This document shows positions 45,522 to 54,206 of a DNA stretch of 64,000 nt, piece by piece (position 1 is the first letter of the stretch; every line of letters begins with the position of its first letter). The stretch is from contig HF993083.1 of assembly GCA_000433475.1 (NCBI GenBank), positions 14,157 through 78,156 on the forward strand, given 5' to 3'. This DNA comes from Mycoplasma sp. CAG:956. Lineage in GTDB: Bacteria > Bacillota_I > Bacilli_A > RF39 > UBA660. Below the pieces are notes generated by a model, which was not told where the DNA came from, ran no database searches, and saw only the letters and a list, made by a program, of their open reading frames with translations. A program made the position numbers and the translations under genes.

Positions 45522-45549
45522 AGTATAGCATATTTTTTGATTTTTGCAA
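45522..45549 (-). promoter_or_regulatory. Convergent promoter of the antisense RNA
   Basis: On the minus strand TTGCAA (45549-45544) and TATACT (45527-45522) are separated by 16 bases. Confidence 0.5.
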
Positions 45550-45672
45550 CTACCTGGGGTCCATTACTATAATATTTAATTTCAGAAAAAATATACATTA
45601 TCATTAATAAATTATAAAATACAAATTTTACTTTAGATAAATTTATTTTCTACTTTTAAAAGCCTAAAATTA

Positions 45673-45681
45673 TGGTATACT
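45673..45681 (+). promoter_or_regulatory. Extended -10 promoter
   Basis: TGGTATACT lies 25 bases before the start at 45707. Confidence 0.5.
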
Positions 45682-45706
45682 ATTGGTAGAATAGTAGGTG
45701 AAGATA

Positions 45707-46543
45707 ATGGATATATTTATTTCGATTGGTTTTGATACTGCTATTAAGAAGTATGTTTTGTTTACTGAAAAAAATCATCATGATTTAGCAACAGATTATT
45801 TAGTGTATGTTATGATGATGCTAATATTTATATATGGTAAAGCCGATATTATGAATCCTTATCTTGCTCGTCATAAAAATGGAGCTGCTAATCTGTTGCA
45901 TAATCTTACTAAATATGGTTTAAGTGAAGAAAAAGTAAATAAATTTTTTAATGATCTTAATAACTATTTAGAAAGAGATAATTATAATAAAGTTTATAAT
46001 TTGTATAAAAATCCATATTTTCTAATAATATTAGAAGATTTAATAGATATGTTTTATTTAAAAACTTTGTGTGTTGATGTTAGTAAAGAAGAAATGAAGA
46101 AGTTTAAAAATCTATTATATTCTTCAAAAAATAGTAATTCAGCTTGTCGTAAGTTAAATGAATTATATAATACTAATCCAGATGGGGCTTTAGTTTATTA
46201 TAGTAATATTTTTAGTAGAAAAGATTATGCTTTAATGATGATACCTAAGAAAGATAAAATACTGGATATGAGTGTTTATAAACTATTTAATCTTAGTGAA
46301 ACTGATATAGTTAAAGTAAATAATGCTACTTTAGAAGAAATTAATAATGGGATATATAATTATTTTCATATAAATCCGATAGGAATAAGGGCTTATGATA
46401 AGTTAATGGCTAAGGTTAATAAACTTAGTAATACTAAGTATCGTTTAGCGGATAATAGTGGTAGTATTAATTTAATTATGTTTGCTAGTTTCTTTGGATT
46501 TGTTATAATTCTAGGAATTACGATAGGACTTATGTTAGTATGA
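45707..46543 (+). CDS. Protein with C-terminal membrane anchor, unknown function
   Basis: A 278-residue protein. The ATG at 45707 is chosen because AGGTG lies six bases upstream; an in-frame GTG nine bases earlier overlaps that site. The body is helical and soluble, and the last 25 residues (FASFFGFVIILGITIGLMLV) are a membrane helix with almost no tail, so it would be anchored with the body in the cytoplasm. I do not recognise it. Its TGA stop overlaps the next ATG (ATGA), so the two genes are coupled. Confidence 0.65.
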   Translation: MDIFISIGFDTAIKKYVLFTEKNHHDLATDYLVYVMMMLIFIYGKADIMNPYLARHKNGAANLLHNLTKYGLSEEKVNKFFNDLNNYLERDNYNKVYNLYKNPYFLIILEDLIDMFYLKTLCVDVSKEEMKKFKNLLYSSKNSNSACRKLNELYNTNPDGALVYYSNIFSRKDYALMMIPKKDKILDMSVYKLFNLSETDIVKVNNATLEEINNGIYNYFHINPIGIRAYDKLMAKVNKLSNTKYRLADNSGSINLIMFASFFGFVIILGITIGLMLV

Positions 46544-46827
46544 AAACAAAGGTAATTAATGATATAACTTATTATGTTATAAAAGATGCTAATGATATAT
46601 TAAGTAATATGGATATAAGTGAGAAATTAACAGAGTATTTTGATGATTTTGATTATATTGTTGGGGATATAAGTTATAGTGCTATAAGACTTAAAGGGTT
46701 TTATCGAGATAGTAAGAGTAATAATAAGTTTAATAAAATAAGTTTTTTAGATAATTATTTGGAAAAATATTGTTCTTATGGAGCAAAATGGTTTATAATT
46801 AGTAAGATTTATAAAGATATAAAATAA
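46540..46827 (+). CDS. Small protein of unknown function
   Basis: A 95-residue soluble protein beginning MKTKVINDITYYVIKDANDI. It starts inside the stop of the preceding membrane-anchored protein gene and is therefore probably its partner. Ends with a Tyr and Lys-rich segment. No motif or family recognised. Confidence 0.6.
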   Translation: MKTKVINDITYYVIKDANDILSNMDISEKLTEYFDDFDYIVGDISYSAIRLKGFYRDSKSNNKFNKISFLDNYLEKYCSYGAKWFIISKIYKDIK

Positions 46828-46836
46828 GAGTAAAGG

Positions 46837-47607
46837 ATGGTTAATGTGATAGAAAAAATTGAGATATTAAAGGATAATAATGATAAGTTAATAGTAGATG
46901 CCATAAGTGCTTTTAGTATTGAATTTAATAATTTAGTACATAATTTTTGTATTGCTACAAGTAATGAATTAGATCAGAATGGTTTAGTAAAACTTTTAGT
47001 TAGTGAAATTACAGATAATGGTCTAATTAAAATAAGCGATGAAGGCTTATGGGGCGAAGTTAAAAATGTTATGCGTGCGATTATAAGTGGCAGTAGCTAT
47101 AATTATACTTATACGAAGATGCCAAAAAGTATCAAAGCTACTAATGATTTTTCAAGAATAATCGCTGTTCAAGAAGCTGCTAAAACTCAGTTAATTAGTG
47201 ATTATATGGCAAAGAAACCTGCTGATGATGTAGTACCAGTCGTTTCTGATAGTTTAATTAATAATCCAGCTATTTATCCAACAGAGACTCCTGATGGGGC
47301 AATTGGACAAGAAGTGACACCTGGTATTTCGGTTGATACATCAACGGTAGCTGGTCAACCTAAAGTAGAAGAGGCAGTAAAACCAGTTAATGTTATGGAT
47401 GTACCTCAAGTAGATACGGTATCAAAAGAACCAGACGTTTCAATGGATGATTTAGTAAAACAAGCTATTGAAAAAAGCGAAGAACCAACTGCCTTTGATA
47501 GACAAGAAGAAGAAAAAAATCTAGCTATTGATGCTACTAAATTAGTTAATGAATTAGAAAATTATATTAGATTAGTAGTAAAAGATGAAATTAAAAGTAA
47601 TAAATAA
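46837..47607 (+). CDS. Protein of unknown function with Pro/Val-rich linker
   Basis: A 256-residue soluble protein. An N-terminal helical domain of about 125 residues is followed by a low-complexity linker rich in Pro, Val, Thr and Asp (about 125-205) and a C-terminal charged helix (about 215-250). The ATG at 46837 is close to its AAGG site; a GTG at 46846 is an alternative with better spacing. No family is recognised. It follows the 95-residue gene by nine bases, so 45707-47607 looks like a three-gene operon closed by a terminator. Confidence 0.6.
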   Translation: MVNVIEKIEILKDNNDKLIVDAISAFSIEFNNLVHNFCIATSNELDQNGLVKLLVSEITDNGLIKISDEGLWGEVKNVMRAIISGSSYNYTYTKMPKSIKATNDFSRIIAVQEAAKTQLISDYMAKKPADDVVPVVSDSLINNPAIYPTETPDGAIGQEVTPGISVDTSTVAGQPKVEEAVKPVNVMDVPQVDTVSKEPDVSMDDLVKQAIEKSEEPTAFDRQEEEKNLAIDATKLVNELENYIRLVVKDEIKSNK

Positions 47608-47610
47608 TTA

Positions 47611-47644
47611 AGAAAGTTTTACTTGTGGTAAGACTTTCTTTTGA
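47611..47644 (+). terminator. Rho-independent terminator
   Basis: agaaagttttac pairs with gtaagactttct (one G-U pair), followed by a short T run. Confidence 0.65.
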
Positions 47645-47760
47645 TATAAAAATGGATTTTGAAGAATATTATTTAATTGATATTGCTGGTCATTATAAAA
47701 AATGATAATATAAAAACAAATAGGGTTATTAATAACTTTATGATTATGGGAGTGAATGTT

Positions 47761-48459
47761 ATGGGACCATTAGTATTTTGGCTAGGAAGTATATTGGAAT
47801 CTTTTATTTTTACTAGGCTTAATTCGAGAAGGTTATATAAAGATTTAGCTGATAGGGGCTATAAGCTTAAGTATATGGATGGTCAAAAAATAAAGTTAAA
47901 AGAATCGCCAGTATGTATGCGTTTTATTCCTTTTTTTAATCTTTTAGATACAGCTGATAGTATTTTGGAATATAACTATTTATTGGATAATACAATAGAG
48001 TATTTAAAAAATGAAAATATGATTTCATTAATGACTCAAAAAGAAAGAGAATATTATAAACAAAATCCTACTATTAAAACGGCTTTATTTATAGCTGAAA
48101 AAGATTATGAACAAAGAAGATTTGGCAATAAAATTATTTTAAAGGGTGATACTTCTGACTCAGTTATTACTTACTACTATGATTTTACTGAAAATAGTAT
48201 TGAAATTTTATCTTGTACAGGTGAAATTACTAAGTTAGATGCTGATGATATTATGGAAATTACTATAACTCTTTTAGAAAATTGTTTATATGAGTATTAT
48301 GCAAAGTATGGAGGGGTTGATAAGTATTACCAAGCCATCATGGATGGTAGAGAAAAAAATAGTATTATTATAGTTAGAGGAATAATAGAGGCTTTAGATG
48401 AAGCTGATTTAGAATATGAGAACCAAAGAAAATTAAGTAAAAAACCTAAAGACAATTAG
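47761..48459 (+). CDS. Protein of unknown function
   Basis: A 232-residue protein. The ATG at 47761 is chosen because GGAG lies about nine bases upstream. The first 20 residues (MGPLVFWLGSILESFIF) are hydrophobic and could be a short membrane helix or amphipathic anchor, and FIPFFNLLDTADSILEYNYL is a second hydrophobic patch. The rest is soluble and charged. I do not recognise it. The Mbeg1-like hydrolase gene follows after 25 bases with AAAGGAGG, so the two are probably co-transcribed. Confidence 0.6.
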   Translation: MGPLVFWLGSILESFIFTRLNSRRLYKDLADRGYKLKYMDGQKIKLKESPVCMRFIPFFNLLDTADSILEYNYLLDNTIEYLKNENMISLMTQKEREYYKQNPTIKTALFIAEKDYEQRRFGNKIILKGDTSDSVITYYYDFTENSIEILSCTGEITKLDADDIMEITITLLENCLYEYYAKYGGVDKYYQAIMDGREKNSIIIVRGIIEALDEADLEYENQRKLSKKPKDN

Positions 48460-48484
48460 ATTTTAAGGAAAGGAGGTCATACTT

Positions 48485-49588
48485 ATGAATTATTTTGCTT
48501 TTACTTATAAGTATAAAGATGTAACTTATAAAGAGAAGAAAGAAACGGAAATAGATATATTATTATTAAGTCAATTAGCTTATTTACCAATGGATAATAT
48601 TAATTTTAAAAATAATAAAAAATATTCTTTAAAAGAAATAGCTGATAATATTGATAGACAAGTATTTTTAAAATCACTTATTGCTCAACGTAATGCTTTA
48701 AAGTTATTAGATACGATTAAAGATTTACCGAGGTTTAAGGATATAAAAGTAACTTGTTATGAGTATGAAGCTGATATTAATTCTCAATTTGGGGCAGTTA
48801 CTTTTTTGCTTCCTAATAAAAAAATTATTATTGCTTTTCAGGGGACAGATGATACTATTTCTGGCTGGAAAGAAGATGCTTGCCTTTCTTATTTGTATCC
48901 AACCACTTCTCAAGAAATGGCAGGAAATTATGTTGAAAAAATTATTAGTAAATTTAAGCACCCTGTTATTATTTGTGGACATTCGAAGGGTGGTAATTTG
49001 GCTTTAGTAGGAGCTATTAGAACAACTATTTTAAAAAAGTTAGCTATAAAAGAAATCTATTCTTTTGATGGACCTGGTTTAAGAGAAAAAGAATTTGAAA
49101 GCTTAAATTATAAATTAGTAAAAAGCAAGTTACATAATATTATTCCTGATGAAAGCTTGGTAGGAGTATTATTTAATCAAGAAAATTTGGATGTTGTTAA
49201 AAGTAGTGAAGTAGGAATTATGCAACATGCTGCAAATACTTGGCAAGTAGAAGATGATAGATTTGTAAGGACAACTAAGAGTGCTTTAAGTGATAATTTA
49301 GATAAAGCTATTTATGATTGGCTTTTTAACTATGATCTTGAAACTCGTAAGTTAATTATTGATGAGACTTTTGGACTTTTAGAAAAGAGTAATATTAAAA
49401 GAGTTAGTGATATTAGTGAAAACTATTTAAAGAGTTTATTTGAAATATTAAAAGCTAGTAAAACATTAGATAATAAATCAAAAGTAGTAATATTTAACTG
49501 TTTAAAGTTATTAAGTACTACTTTATCAAAGACTCTAATTAATATGGAACTTACTAAGTTAAAGGAAAAAATAAATTTTAATAAATAA
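48485..49588 (+). CDS. Mbeg1-like (DUF2974) alpha/beta hydrolase
   Basis: A 367-residue lipase-like protein. The nucleophile elbow is GHSKGGNLA (about residue 167, Ser nucleophile), preceded by FQGTDDTISGWKEDA (oxyanion-hole region, about 117-132). The N-terminal segment with ILLLSQLAYLPMDNI fits the DUF2974/Mbeg1-like family. A catalytic Asp is probably DGPGLREK or near IIPDESLVG, and the His near MQHAANTWQ. Substrate unknown; there is no signal peptide, so it would act inside the cell. The Shine-Dalgarno AAAGGAGG is strong. Confidence 0.85.
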   Translation: MNYFAFTYKYKDVTYKEKKETEIDILLLSQLAYLPMDNINFKNNKKYSLKEIADNIDRQVFLKSLIAQRNALKLLDTIKDLPRFKDIKVTCYEYEADINSQFGAVTFLLPNKKIIIAFQGTDDTISGWKEDACLSYLYPTTSQEMAGNYVEKIISKFKHPVIICGHSKGGNLALVGAIRTTILKKLAIKEIYSFDGPGLREKEFESLNYKLVKSKLHNIIPDESLVGVLFNQENLDVVKSSEVGIMQHAANTWQVEDDRFVRTTKSALSDNLDKAIYDWLFNYDLETRKLIIDETFGLLEKSNIKRVSDISENYLKSLFEILKASKTLDNKSKVVIFNCLKLLSTTLSKTLINMELTKLKEKINFNK

Positions 49589-49645
49589 TATGTTTTACTT
49601 AAGATAAACATATAGAAAATAACTATTTCCAAGTCATAAATAATT

Positions 49646-49654
49646 TGCTATAAT
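49646..49654 (+). promoter_or_regulatory. Extended -10 promoter
   Basis: TGCTATAAT, with a perfect -10 box, lies 27 bases before the start at 49682. Confidence 0.55.
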
Positions 49655-49681
49655 CTAGTTAGAAGATAAGGGTGTAGTAAG

Positions 49682-50962
49682 ATGAACAATTTCTATAATG
49701 CAGATAAATACTTTTTAGTTGATACAGTTCGTGGTAATTTAAAGGCTAGTAATATTAATTTAGTGCCACTTAGTAATGTAGCAATTAATTTATACAATCG
49801 AAGAACTTTTAAAGTTTTAAGTAAAAAGAGATTAGTTGATGAAGAAGCTGGTAAGGAATCTTTCATGCCTATTGAATCTCTAGGTTTTTTACATACTAGT
49901 AATAGTCCTTATCAAGATGATTTAGATGTTATTGATTATGAAGTATTAAAACTTTTAGGGATAAATGCTATGCCTGCTTTTCATTTGTTAACACAAGATA
50001 AACAAAGAGGTTCTATTCTTATAAGTGCCTTAAATTTAAGTGATGAGGTTTATACTTTAGAAGATTTATCGAAAAAAATAGTTATAATGATTAGAGAACA
50101 AAAATTAACTATTCCCGAGTTTTTAACTAATTATATTCATTTAAATGGTAGTAGTAAAAATAGTCCTATTATGGATATGAAAGATATAAAAGAATTAATT
50201 GATTTTCCTATTAATATAATTAGTTATGTTTTTAATTTAGATAGTAAGTCTTTATATAAGATAAAATTAAATTATATTAATTACTTACTGGGAATGTATG
50301 CGGTTAATCAAAATAGTATTGAATTAAATACTTATGGTGTTTATAAAAGTAAGACTTCTAGCATAATATGTATGTTACCTGCATTTAATTATTGTAAGTC
50401 GATGGAAAGAAGTAGTATTATTAATTTAAATAATAAGTATGTTGATAAAGAAGCTTTTTTAAATACTTTATTTAATAATTATTATGAGTTCTTTAAGGAT
50501 ATTAGTAGAGGACTTATGGAAAATGTTTCGGCTTATAAAAAGAGTATGAATATGATAATAGATAATAATACTTCAAAAAGAGATGCTGCTTTTATTACTG
50601 AGCTTATTTTTGATGCTATTAATAATATTGTTTCTCTAGAAGAAGAGCATCGCTTGAGTTTTGGAGAGTCGAGAATAGATATGGCTCTTACCCAAACTAG
50701 TATTAATTTAAATGCAGTTAATCATAATCAAGAAGTAAGAAATAAATACGAACAAGTAGAGGAACATTATAAAGTTATTGGGGATGTTAATCCTAAAGAA
50801 GAACCAGTAGTTGAAAAAGAAATGGTCAAAGTAAAGGTGGAAGAAGAAAAAACTCCTAAAAAAGGTCATTTGGGTTCTATTGTTTTAGCTATCTTTATTA
50901 TTCTAGTTATAGTTGCTATTGGTTTTGGAGCTTATTATTTCCTTACTAATTATATAGATTGA
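49682..50962 (+). CDS. Protein with C-terminal membrane anchor, unknown function
   Basis: A 426-residue protein. Residues 1-330 are a soluble domain, 335-395 are a charged linker rich in Glu, Lys and Val, and about 398-420 (IVLAIFIILVIVAIGFGAYYF) form a membrane helix near the very end. The protein would face the cytoplasm. The soluble domain contains VIDYEVLKLLGINAMPAFHLL and is not recognised; a kinase-like fold is a loose possibility. It ends with TGA. A PH-domain gene follows. Confidence 0.65.
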   Translation: MNNFYNADKYFLVDTVRGNLKASNINLVPLSNVAINLYNRRTFKVLSKKRLVDEEAGKESFMPIESLGFLHTSNSPYQDDLDVIDYEVLKLLGINAMPAFHLLTQDKQRGSILISALNLSDEVYTLEDLSKKIVIMIREQKLTIPEFLTNYIHLNGSSKNSPIMDMKDIKELIDFPINIISYVFNLDSKSLYKIKLNYINYLLGMYAVNQNSIELNTYGVYKSKTSSIICMLPAFNYCKSMERSSIINLNNKYVDKEAFLNTLFNNYYEFFKDISRGLMENVSAYKKSMNMIIDNNTSKRDAAFITELIFDAINNIVSLEEEHRLSFGESRIDMALTQTSINLNAVNHNQEVRNKYEQVEEHYKVIGDVNPKEEPVVEKEMVKVKVEEEKTPKKGHLGSIVLAIFIILVIVAIGFGAYYFLTNYID

Positions 50963-51004
50963 TTTTTTGTTATTTTTATGATAAAACTTAGGTAGGTGGT
51001 TATT

Positions 51005-51469
51005 ATGTTGATTACTGTTGAAAAACAAGAAATAGGTCCCGTTTATAAAAAAGTTTTGGAATTTAAAAAAAAATATCATGGTGGTATTCATTGGCGTTTA
51101 AATAAGCATGCTGCTGTTATTGAAAGACATTTAAATCCTGGTGAAGAAGTATTGTATGCTTTTCCAGCTCAAAAAAATGAATCACATAAGGACATATTTA
51201 GTACTTGTGTTTTAGCTTTAACAAATAAAAGAATTTTAATTGGTCAATCAAGGGTTATAGCAGGTTATGCCCTAACTTCTATTACTCCAGATTTATTTAA
51301 TGATTTAGAGGTATATGAGGGACTTATTTGGGGAATTATAACAATTGATACAGTCAAAGAAATAGTAAATTTAAGTAATATTGATAAAAAGGCATTACCA
51401 GAAATAGAAACTAATATTACAGAATTTATGATGGCAGAAAAGAAAAAATATGTTATTAAAAATGATTAA
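51005..51469 (+). CDS. Bacterial PH-domain protein
   Basis: A 154-residue protein starting at the ATG at 51005 (MLITVEKQEIGPVYKK); the TAGGTGG ribosome site is just upstream, and a GTG nine bases earlier overlaps it. The central part has the bPH pattern: HLNPGEEVLYAF, CVLALTNKRILIGQS, TIDTVKEIVNL. Such domains are thought to bind lipids or proteins. It has no membrane helix. It may be co-transcribed with the preceding anchored protein. Confidence 0.75.
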   Translation: MLITVEKQEIGPVYKKVLEFKKKYHGGIHWRLNKHAAVIERHLNPGEEVLYAFPAQKNESHKDIFSTCVLALTNKRILIGQSRVIAGYALTSITPDLFNDLEVYEGLIWGIITIDTVKEIVNLSNIDKKALPEIETNITEFMMAEKKKYVIKND

Positions 51470-51486
51470 CATAAAATAATAATGGT

Positions 51487-51515
51487 CATATCCTACTAAT
51501 AGGATGTGATTTTTT
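51487..51515 (+). terminator. Terminator-like hairpin carrying a ribosome-site sequence
   Basis: tcatatcct pairs with aggatgtga (one G-U pair) and is followed by tttttt. The 3' arm contains AGGA directly upstream of the LysM gene, so the stem would both end transcription and hide the ribosome site. Confidence 0.65.
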
Positions 51516-51517
51516 AT

Positions 51518-51967
51518 ATGTATGATAAATATACGGTAGGTTATAATGAGACTTTAAATGATATTGCAGGTAAGTTTAATACAACAAAAGAAGAATTATT
51601 AAGTATTAATAATATTTATAATGAAGAGTATTTAAGAGCAGGTATGGATATTGCGGTTCCTATAAGTAATGATTATTTTACAACTTATACAGTTAATAGT
51701 GGAGACAATTTATATGCCATAGCAAGAAGATATAATATAAATCCAACATTACTAGCAGCTTTAAATGGGTTAAATATGGATGATTATATTTATCCTAATC
51801 AAAAAATAATGATTCCTAAAAGTGGGTATAGTTTTTATATAACTAAAGATGGTGATACTTTAAGTACAGTAGCTGATAAGTTTAAAAGAAGTATTAGTGA
51901 ACTAACTAGTATGAATGGAACAATTTATTTACTTCCAGGACAATTAATGATTAATAGAACTAAGTAA
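51518..51967 (+). CDS. Triple LysM-domain protein
   Basis: A 149-residue protein made of three LysM modules: YTVGYNETLNDIAGKFN (from about 5), YTVNSGDNLYAIARRYN (about 57) and ITKDGDTLSTVADKFK (about 107). LysM binds peptidoglycan or other N-acetylglucosamine polymers. It has no signal peptide, which resembles spore-coat LysM proteins such as SafA more than exported wall enzymes, but the role is unknown. The ATG at 51518 follows a terminator-like hairpin; an in-frame GTG at 51506 lies inside the stem and is less likely. Confidence 0.85.
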   Translation: MYDKYTVGYNETLNDIAGKFNTTKEELLSINNIYNEEYLRAGMDIAVPISNDYFTTYTVNSGDNLYAIARRYNINPTLLAALNGLNMDDYIYPNQKIMIPKSGYSFYITKDGDTLSTVADKFKRSISELTSMNGTIYLLPGQLMINRTK

Positions 51968-52067
51968 ATGGTTTAAGGCTGTTTACTTTTTATATTTCTT
52001 TTAGAAAAAAAATATGACTTGCTTAAAAGATAATGTTTTGATATATTTTAAGGGATAGAAAGTTTTT

Positions 52068-52736
52068 ATGGTTATTATGGATGATTTAAAGTATAATGAA
52101 TACTTTGTTGAAAAGTATTATGATGCTGTTGAAAAGTATTTAGGAAAAAGTAATACTTCTTATTCTAAAATGGCAGGTAATATCTTTGCAATGATTATTA
52201 AAGAATTAATAGAAAGTATTATAAAAGAAGGAAAGTTTCCTTATAAAGTATCAATAAATAATTCTTATATTAAGAATCACAAGAGTGAATGGGACTTGTT
52301 GATTGTAGGAAAAAATGCTAGTGACCATGGTGTTAATGTGTATGATGAAGATGATATAAAAGCTATTATAGAATTAAAGACAGCTTCTTATTTTCAAAAT
52401 ACTAGTGTTAAAGAGTATCAGTCTTTAAGAGGGAAAGAATTAGATGATAAGAAAAAAATAATGTTTGATAATATGAATAGTTATTTTAAACATATTAGTA
52501 AGGATTTAATTGGTAATGATAAGATTAGATATCTTTATATAACTTTGTTCCAGAATATTAATTATAGTGATGAGTTAATTAAAGCTGTAAATAATATGAC
52601 TAATAATAAAGGGAAGATTTCAGTCTTTATTTTTAATAAAGATAATGTTTATTATGATAAAGGCGAAAAAAATTTTAAGAATGATAAGTATTTGGAAGAG
52701 TCATTTAGTAAGTTTATTATTAGTGTTTTAGGATAG
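52068..52736 (+). CDS. PD-(D/E)XK nuclease-like protein
   Basis: A 222-residue soluble protein. SEWDLLIVGKN (about residue 76) followed by DDIKAIIELKTAS (about 98-110) looks like the D...ExK active site of PD-(D/E)XK nucleases: Asp in WDLLI, then Glu and Lys in IELKT. The C-terminal half (RYLYITLFQNIN, KISVFIFNKDN) fits the rest of such a fold. Ends with IISVLG. It is unlinked to a methylase or helicase, so it is not a clear restriction system. Its ribosome site is weak (agggatag). The nuclease call rests on the motif alone. Confidence 0.6.
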   Translation: MVIMDDLKYNEYFVEKYYDAVEKYLGKSNTSYSKMAGNIFAMIIKELIESIIKEGKFPYKVSINNSYIKNHKSEWDLLIVGKNASDHGVNVYDEDDIKAIIELKTASYFQNTSVKEYQSLRGKELDDKKKIMFDNMNSYFKHISKDLIGNDKIRYLYITLFQNINYSDELIKAVNNMTNNKGKISVFIFNKDNVYYDKGEKNFKNDKYLEESFSKFIISVLG

Positions 52737-52796
52737 AAAAGTTTTACAAATATTAATTGCAAGTTAAATAATTATTATAAGTAAATCGCAAAAGAC

Positions 52797-52825
52797 TTGT
52801 AAGTTTTAAAAACTTGTGATATAGT
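52797..52825 (+). promoter_or_regulatory. Promoter of the lipoprotein gene
   Basis: TTGTAA and TATAGT are 17 bases apart, and the -10 box is extended (TGA). It lies 27 bases before the lipoprotein start and overlaps the palindrome acttgtaagttttaaaaact. Confidence 0.6.
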
Positions 52826-52851
52826 AGCAAATCAAAAGAGGTTGATTAAAT

Positions 52852-53403
52852 ATGAAAAAGAAAATTTTAGTGTTAGTAATGTCTTTATTACTTTTAAGTG
52901 GATGCAATAAATTTAAAGGTACTTGGTGTAGAAGCACAGAGGTTTTTGGAACTATTATAGTTACGAAAACAGGGGTTACTGATAAACAAATTAGTAATAT
53001 TGAAAATAAAATTAAAGAATTTGGCAATTATAAGTCATATGATATTATTGATTCTATTGAAAAAGGTAACACTTCTATTACAACATACTTTACTGAAAAT
53101 GCTAAAGCAACAGAGCTTGTAGAGCTTGTTAAAAATTTAGATGGTGTTGATAAAGTGGAAAAGAAAAGTTTTATTGTTACTAGTGAAAAGTTGGAAGTAA
53201 AGGGTAAGAAACAATTTATTTATAGTACTAATTTAGATAATGTTGATGCTTTAGTAGAAAAGGGCGAATATTCTTTAAATGATGATGGAACTTTAAGCAT
53301 TTATGGCGATAGAAATTTTTACTTAAAAGATAAATTTGTTTGTACTGATGCTGATTGTAATAATATCTTAAGAAAGAAAAGCAAAACTAATACTTGCAAA
53401 TAA
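52852..53403 (+). CDS. Lipoprotein of unknown function
   Basis: A 183-residue protein with a lipoprotein signal peptide: MKKKILVLVMSLLLLSGC, lipobox LLSGC with the modified Cys at residue 18. The mature part holds an alpha-beta repeat (ISNIENKIKEFGNYKSYDII, then ATELVELVKNLDGVDKVEKK), loosely like the outside domain of FtsX. Four later cysteines (CRS, VCTDADC, TCK) could form disulfides. It follows a promoter with an extended -10. The next gene starts 16 bases on. Confidence 0.8.
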   Translation: MKKKILVLVMSLLLLSGCNKFKGTWCRSTEVFGTIIVTKTGVTDKQISNIENKIKEFGNYKSYDIIDSIEKGNTSITTYFTENAKATELVELVKNLDGVDKVEKKSFIVTSEKLEVKGKKQFIYSTNLDNVDALVEKGEYSLNDDGTLSIYGDRNFYLKDKFVCTDADCNNILRKKSKTNTCK

Positions 53404-53418
53404 AGGAAGGTCATAAAA

Positions 53419-53961
53419 ATGAATAATGGAATTTTAAAAAAAGGTATAGATTTAGGCAAAAAGATAAGTGATACTCAAGTTTTTGAACATTACTTACAAG
53501 GAGTTGATAGCAATTTTAAAGATGAGGTTACAAAATATATAAAACCAGATTCTTTGGTTGTTTATAATTTATGTGTAGATGCTTGTTGTAATTATAAATT
53601 GTTTAAGGTTAAGGGTAAAAAATATATTAAGATTACTTTAACTAATCATTTAGATTATGCTATTAGTGAAGAAGATAGAGTATGTATGCCTTATCTGGAG
53701 AATCTAGATTTTCCTTGTAAGACTATTACTATTGATTATGATGTTTTTTTGAAAGCATTAGAAATAAATAAGTTTACTTATTCTATTGATATTGATAAAG
53801 ATAATTTTGAGATGATAGATGGTGGTAAATTAGATTATATTTATGGTCAATTAAATATTACTAAAAATCATTTACAAATGCCTAAAAGAACTGCTAAAGA
53901 GCAATCAAGAAGAAGATTATTGTTAAGAAAACTTTATCCAGATGATAAAAAATGGTTCTAA
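53419..53961 (+). CDS. Protein of unknown function
   Basis: A 180-residue soluble protein beginning MNNGILKKGIDLGKKISDTQ. A short cysteine cluster (NLCVDACCNYK, about residues 50-60) and a basic C-terminus (KRTAKEQSRRRLLLRK) are its only striking features; metal binding by the cysteines is possible. It is 16 bases after the lipoprotein gene and probably shares its promoter. No family recognised. Confidence 0.6.
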   Translation: MNNGILKKGIDLGKKISDTQVFEHYLQGVDSNFKDEVTKYIKPDSLVVYNLCVDACCNYKLFKVKGKKYIKITLTNHLDYAISEEDRVCMPYLENLDFPCKTITIDYDVFLKALEINKFTYSIDIDKDNFEMIDGGKLDYIYGQLNITKNHLQMPKRTAKEQSRRRLLLRKLYPDDKKWF

Positions 53962-53965
53962 GTTA

Positions 53966-53994
53966 TTGACATTAGAAGAAAATAGAAATAAAAT
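53966..53994 (+). promoter_or_regulatory. Promoter of the thrS operon
   Basis: TTGACA and TAAAAT are exactly 17 bases apart, just upstream of the T-box leader. Confidence 0.8.
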
Positions 53995-54000
53995 TAATTT

Positions 54001-54206
54001 AACAATTTTGATTAGGACGAGATTATTTAAAAATCTTTTTAAAGAGAGTTTACTGGTGGTGAGAGGTAAATAAAAGAGTTAAATAGTTACTACCTATGAA
54101 TTGGCTAGCAAAACTAGTCCGGCATAGCCGTTATAGTAATTAAGTATAATGAAGGATGGTACCGCATTAATTGCTCCTTTTGGTGGGGCATTAGTGCGTT
54201 TTTTTA
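54001..54206 (+). promoter_or_regulatory. T-box riboswitch, threonine-specific
   Basis: Stem I landmarks (AAAGAGAG, GGTGGTGAGAGG, TATGAATTGG) surround a specifier region reading ACTACC, where both triplets are Thr codons. The T-box motif AAGGATGGTACCGC is nearly canonical. The terminator gcattaattgctcc pairs with ggggcattagtgc and is followed by seven T. Uncharged tRNA-Thr would allow transcription into the small gene and thrS. Confidence 0.88.

Noticed and set aside
47653..47703. Very short frame after the terminator at 47644
   Set aside because: Seventeen codons without a ribosome site or a conserved second copy.
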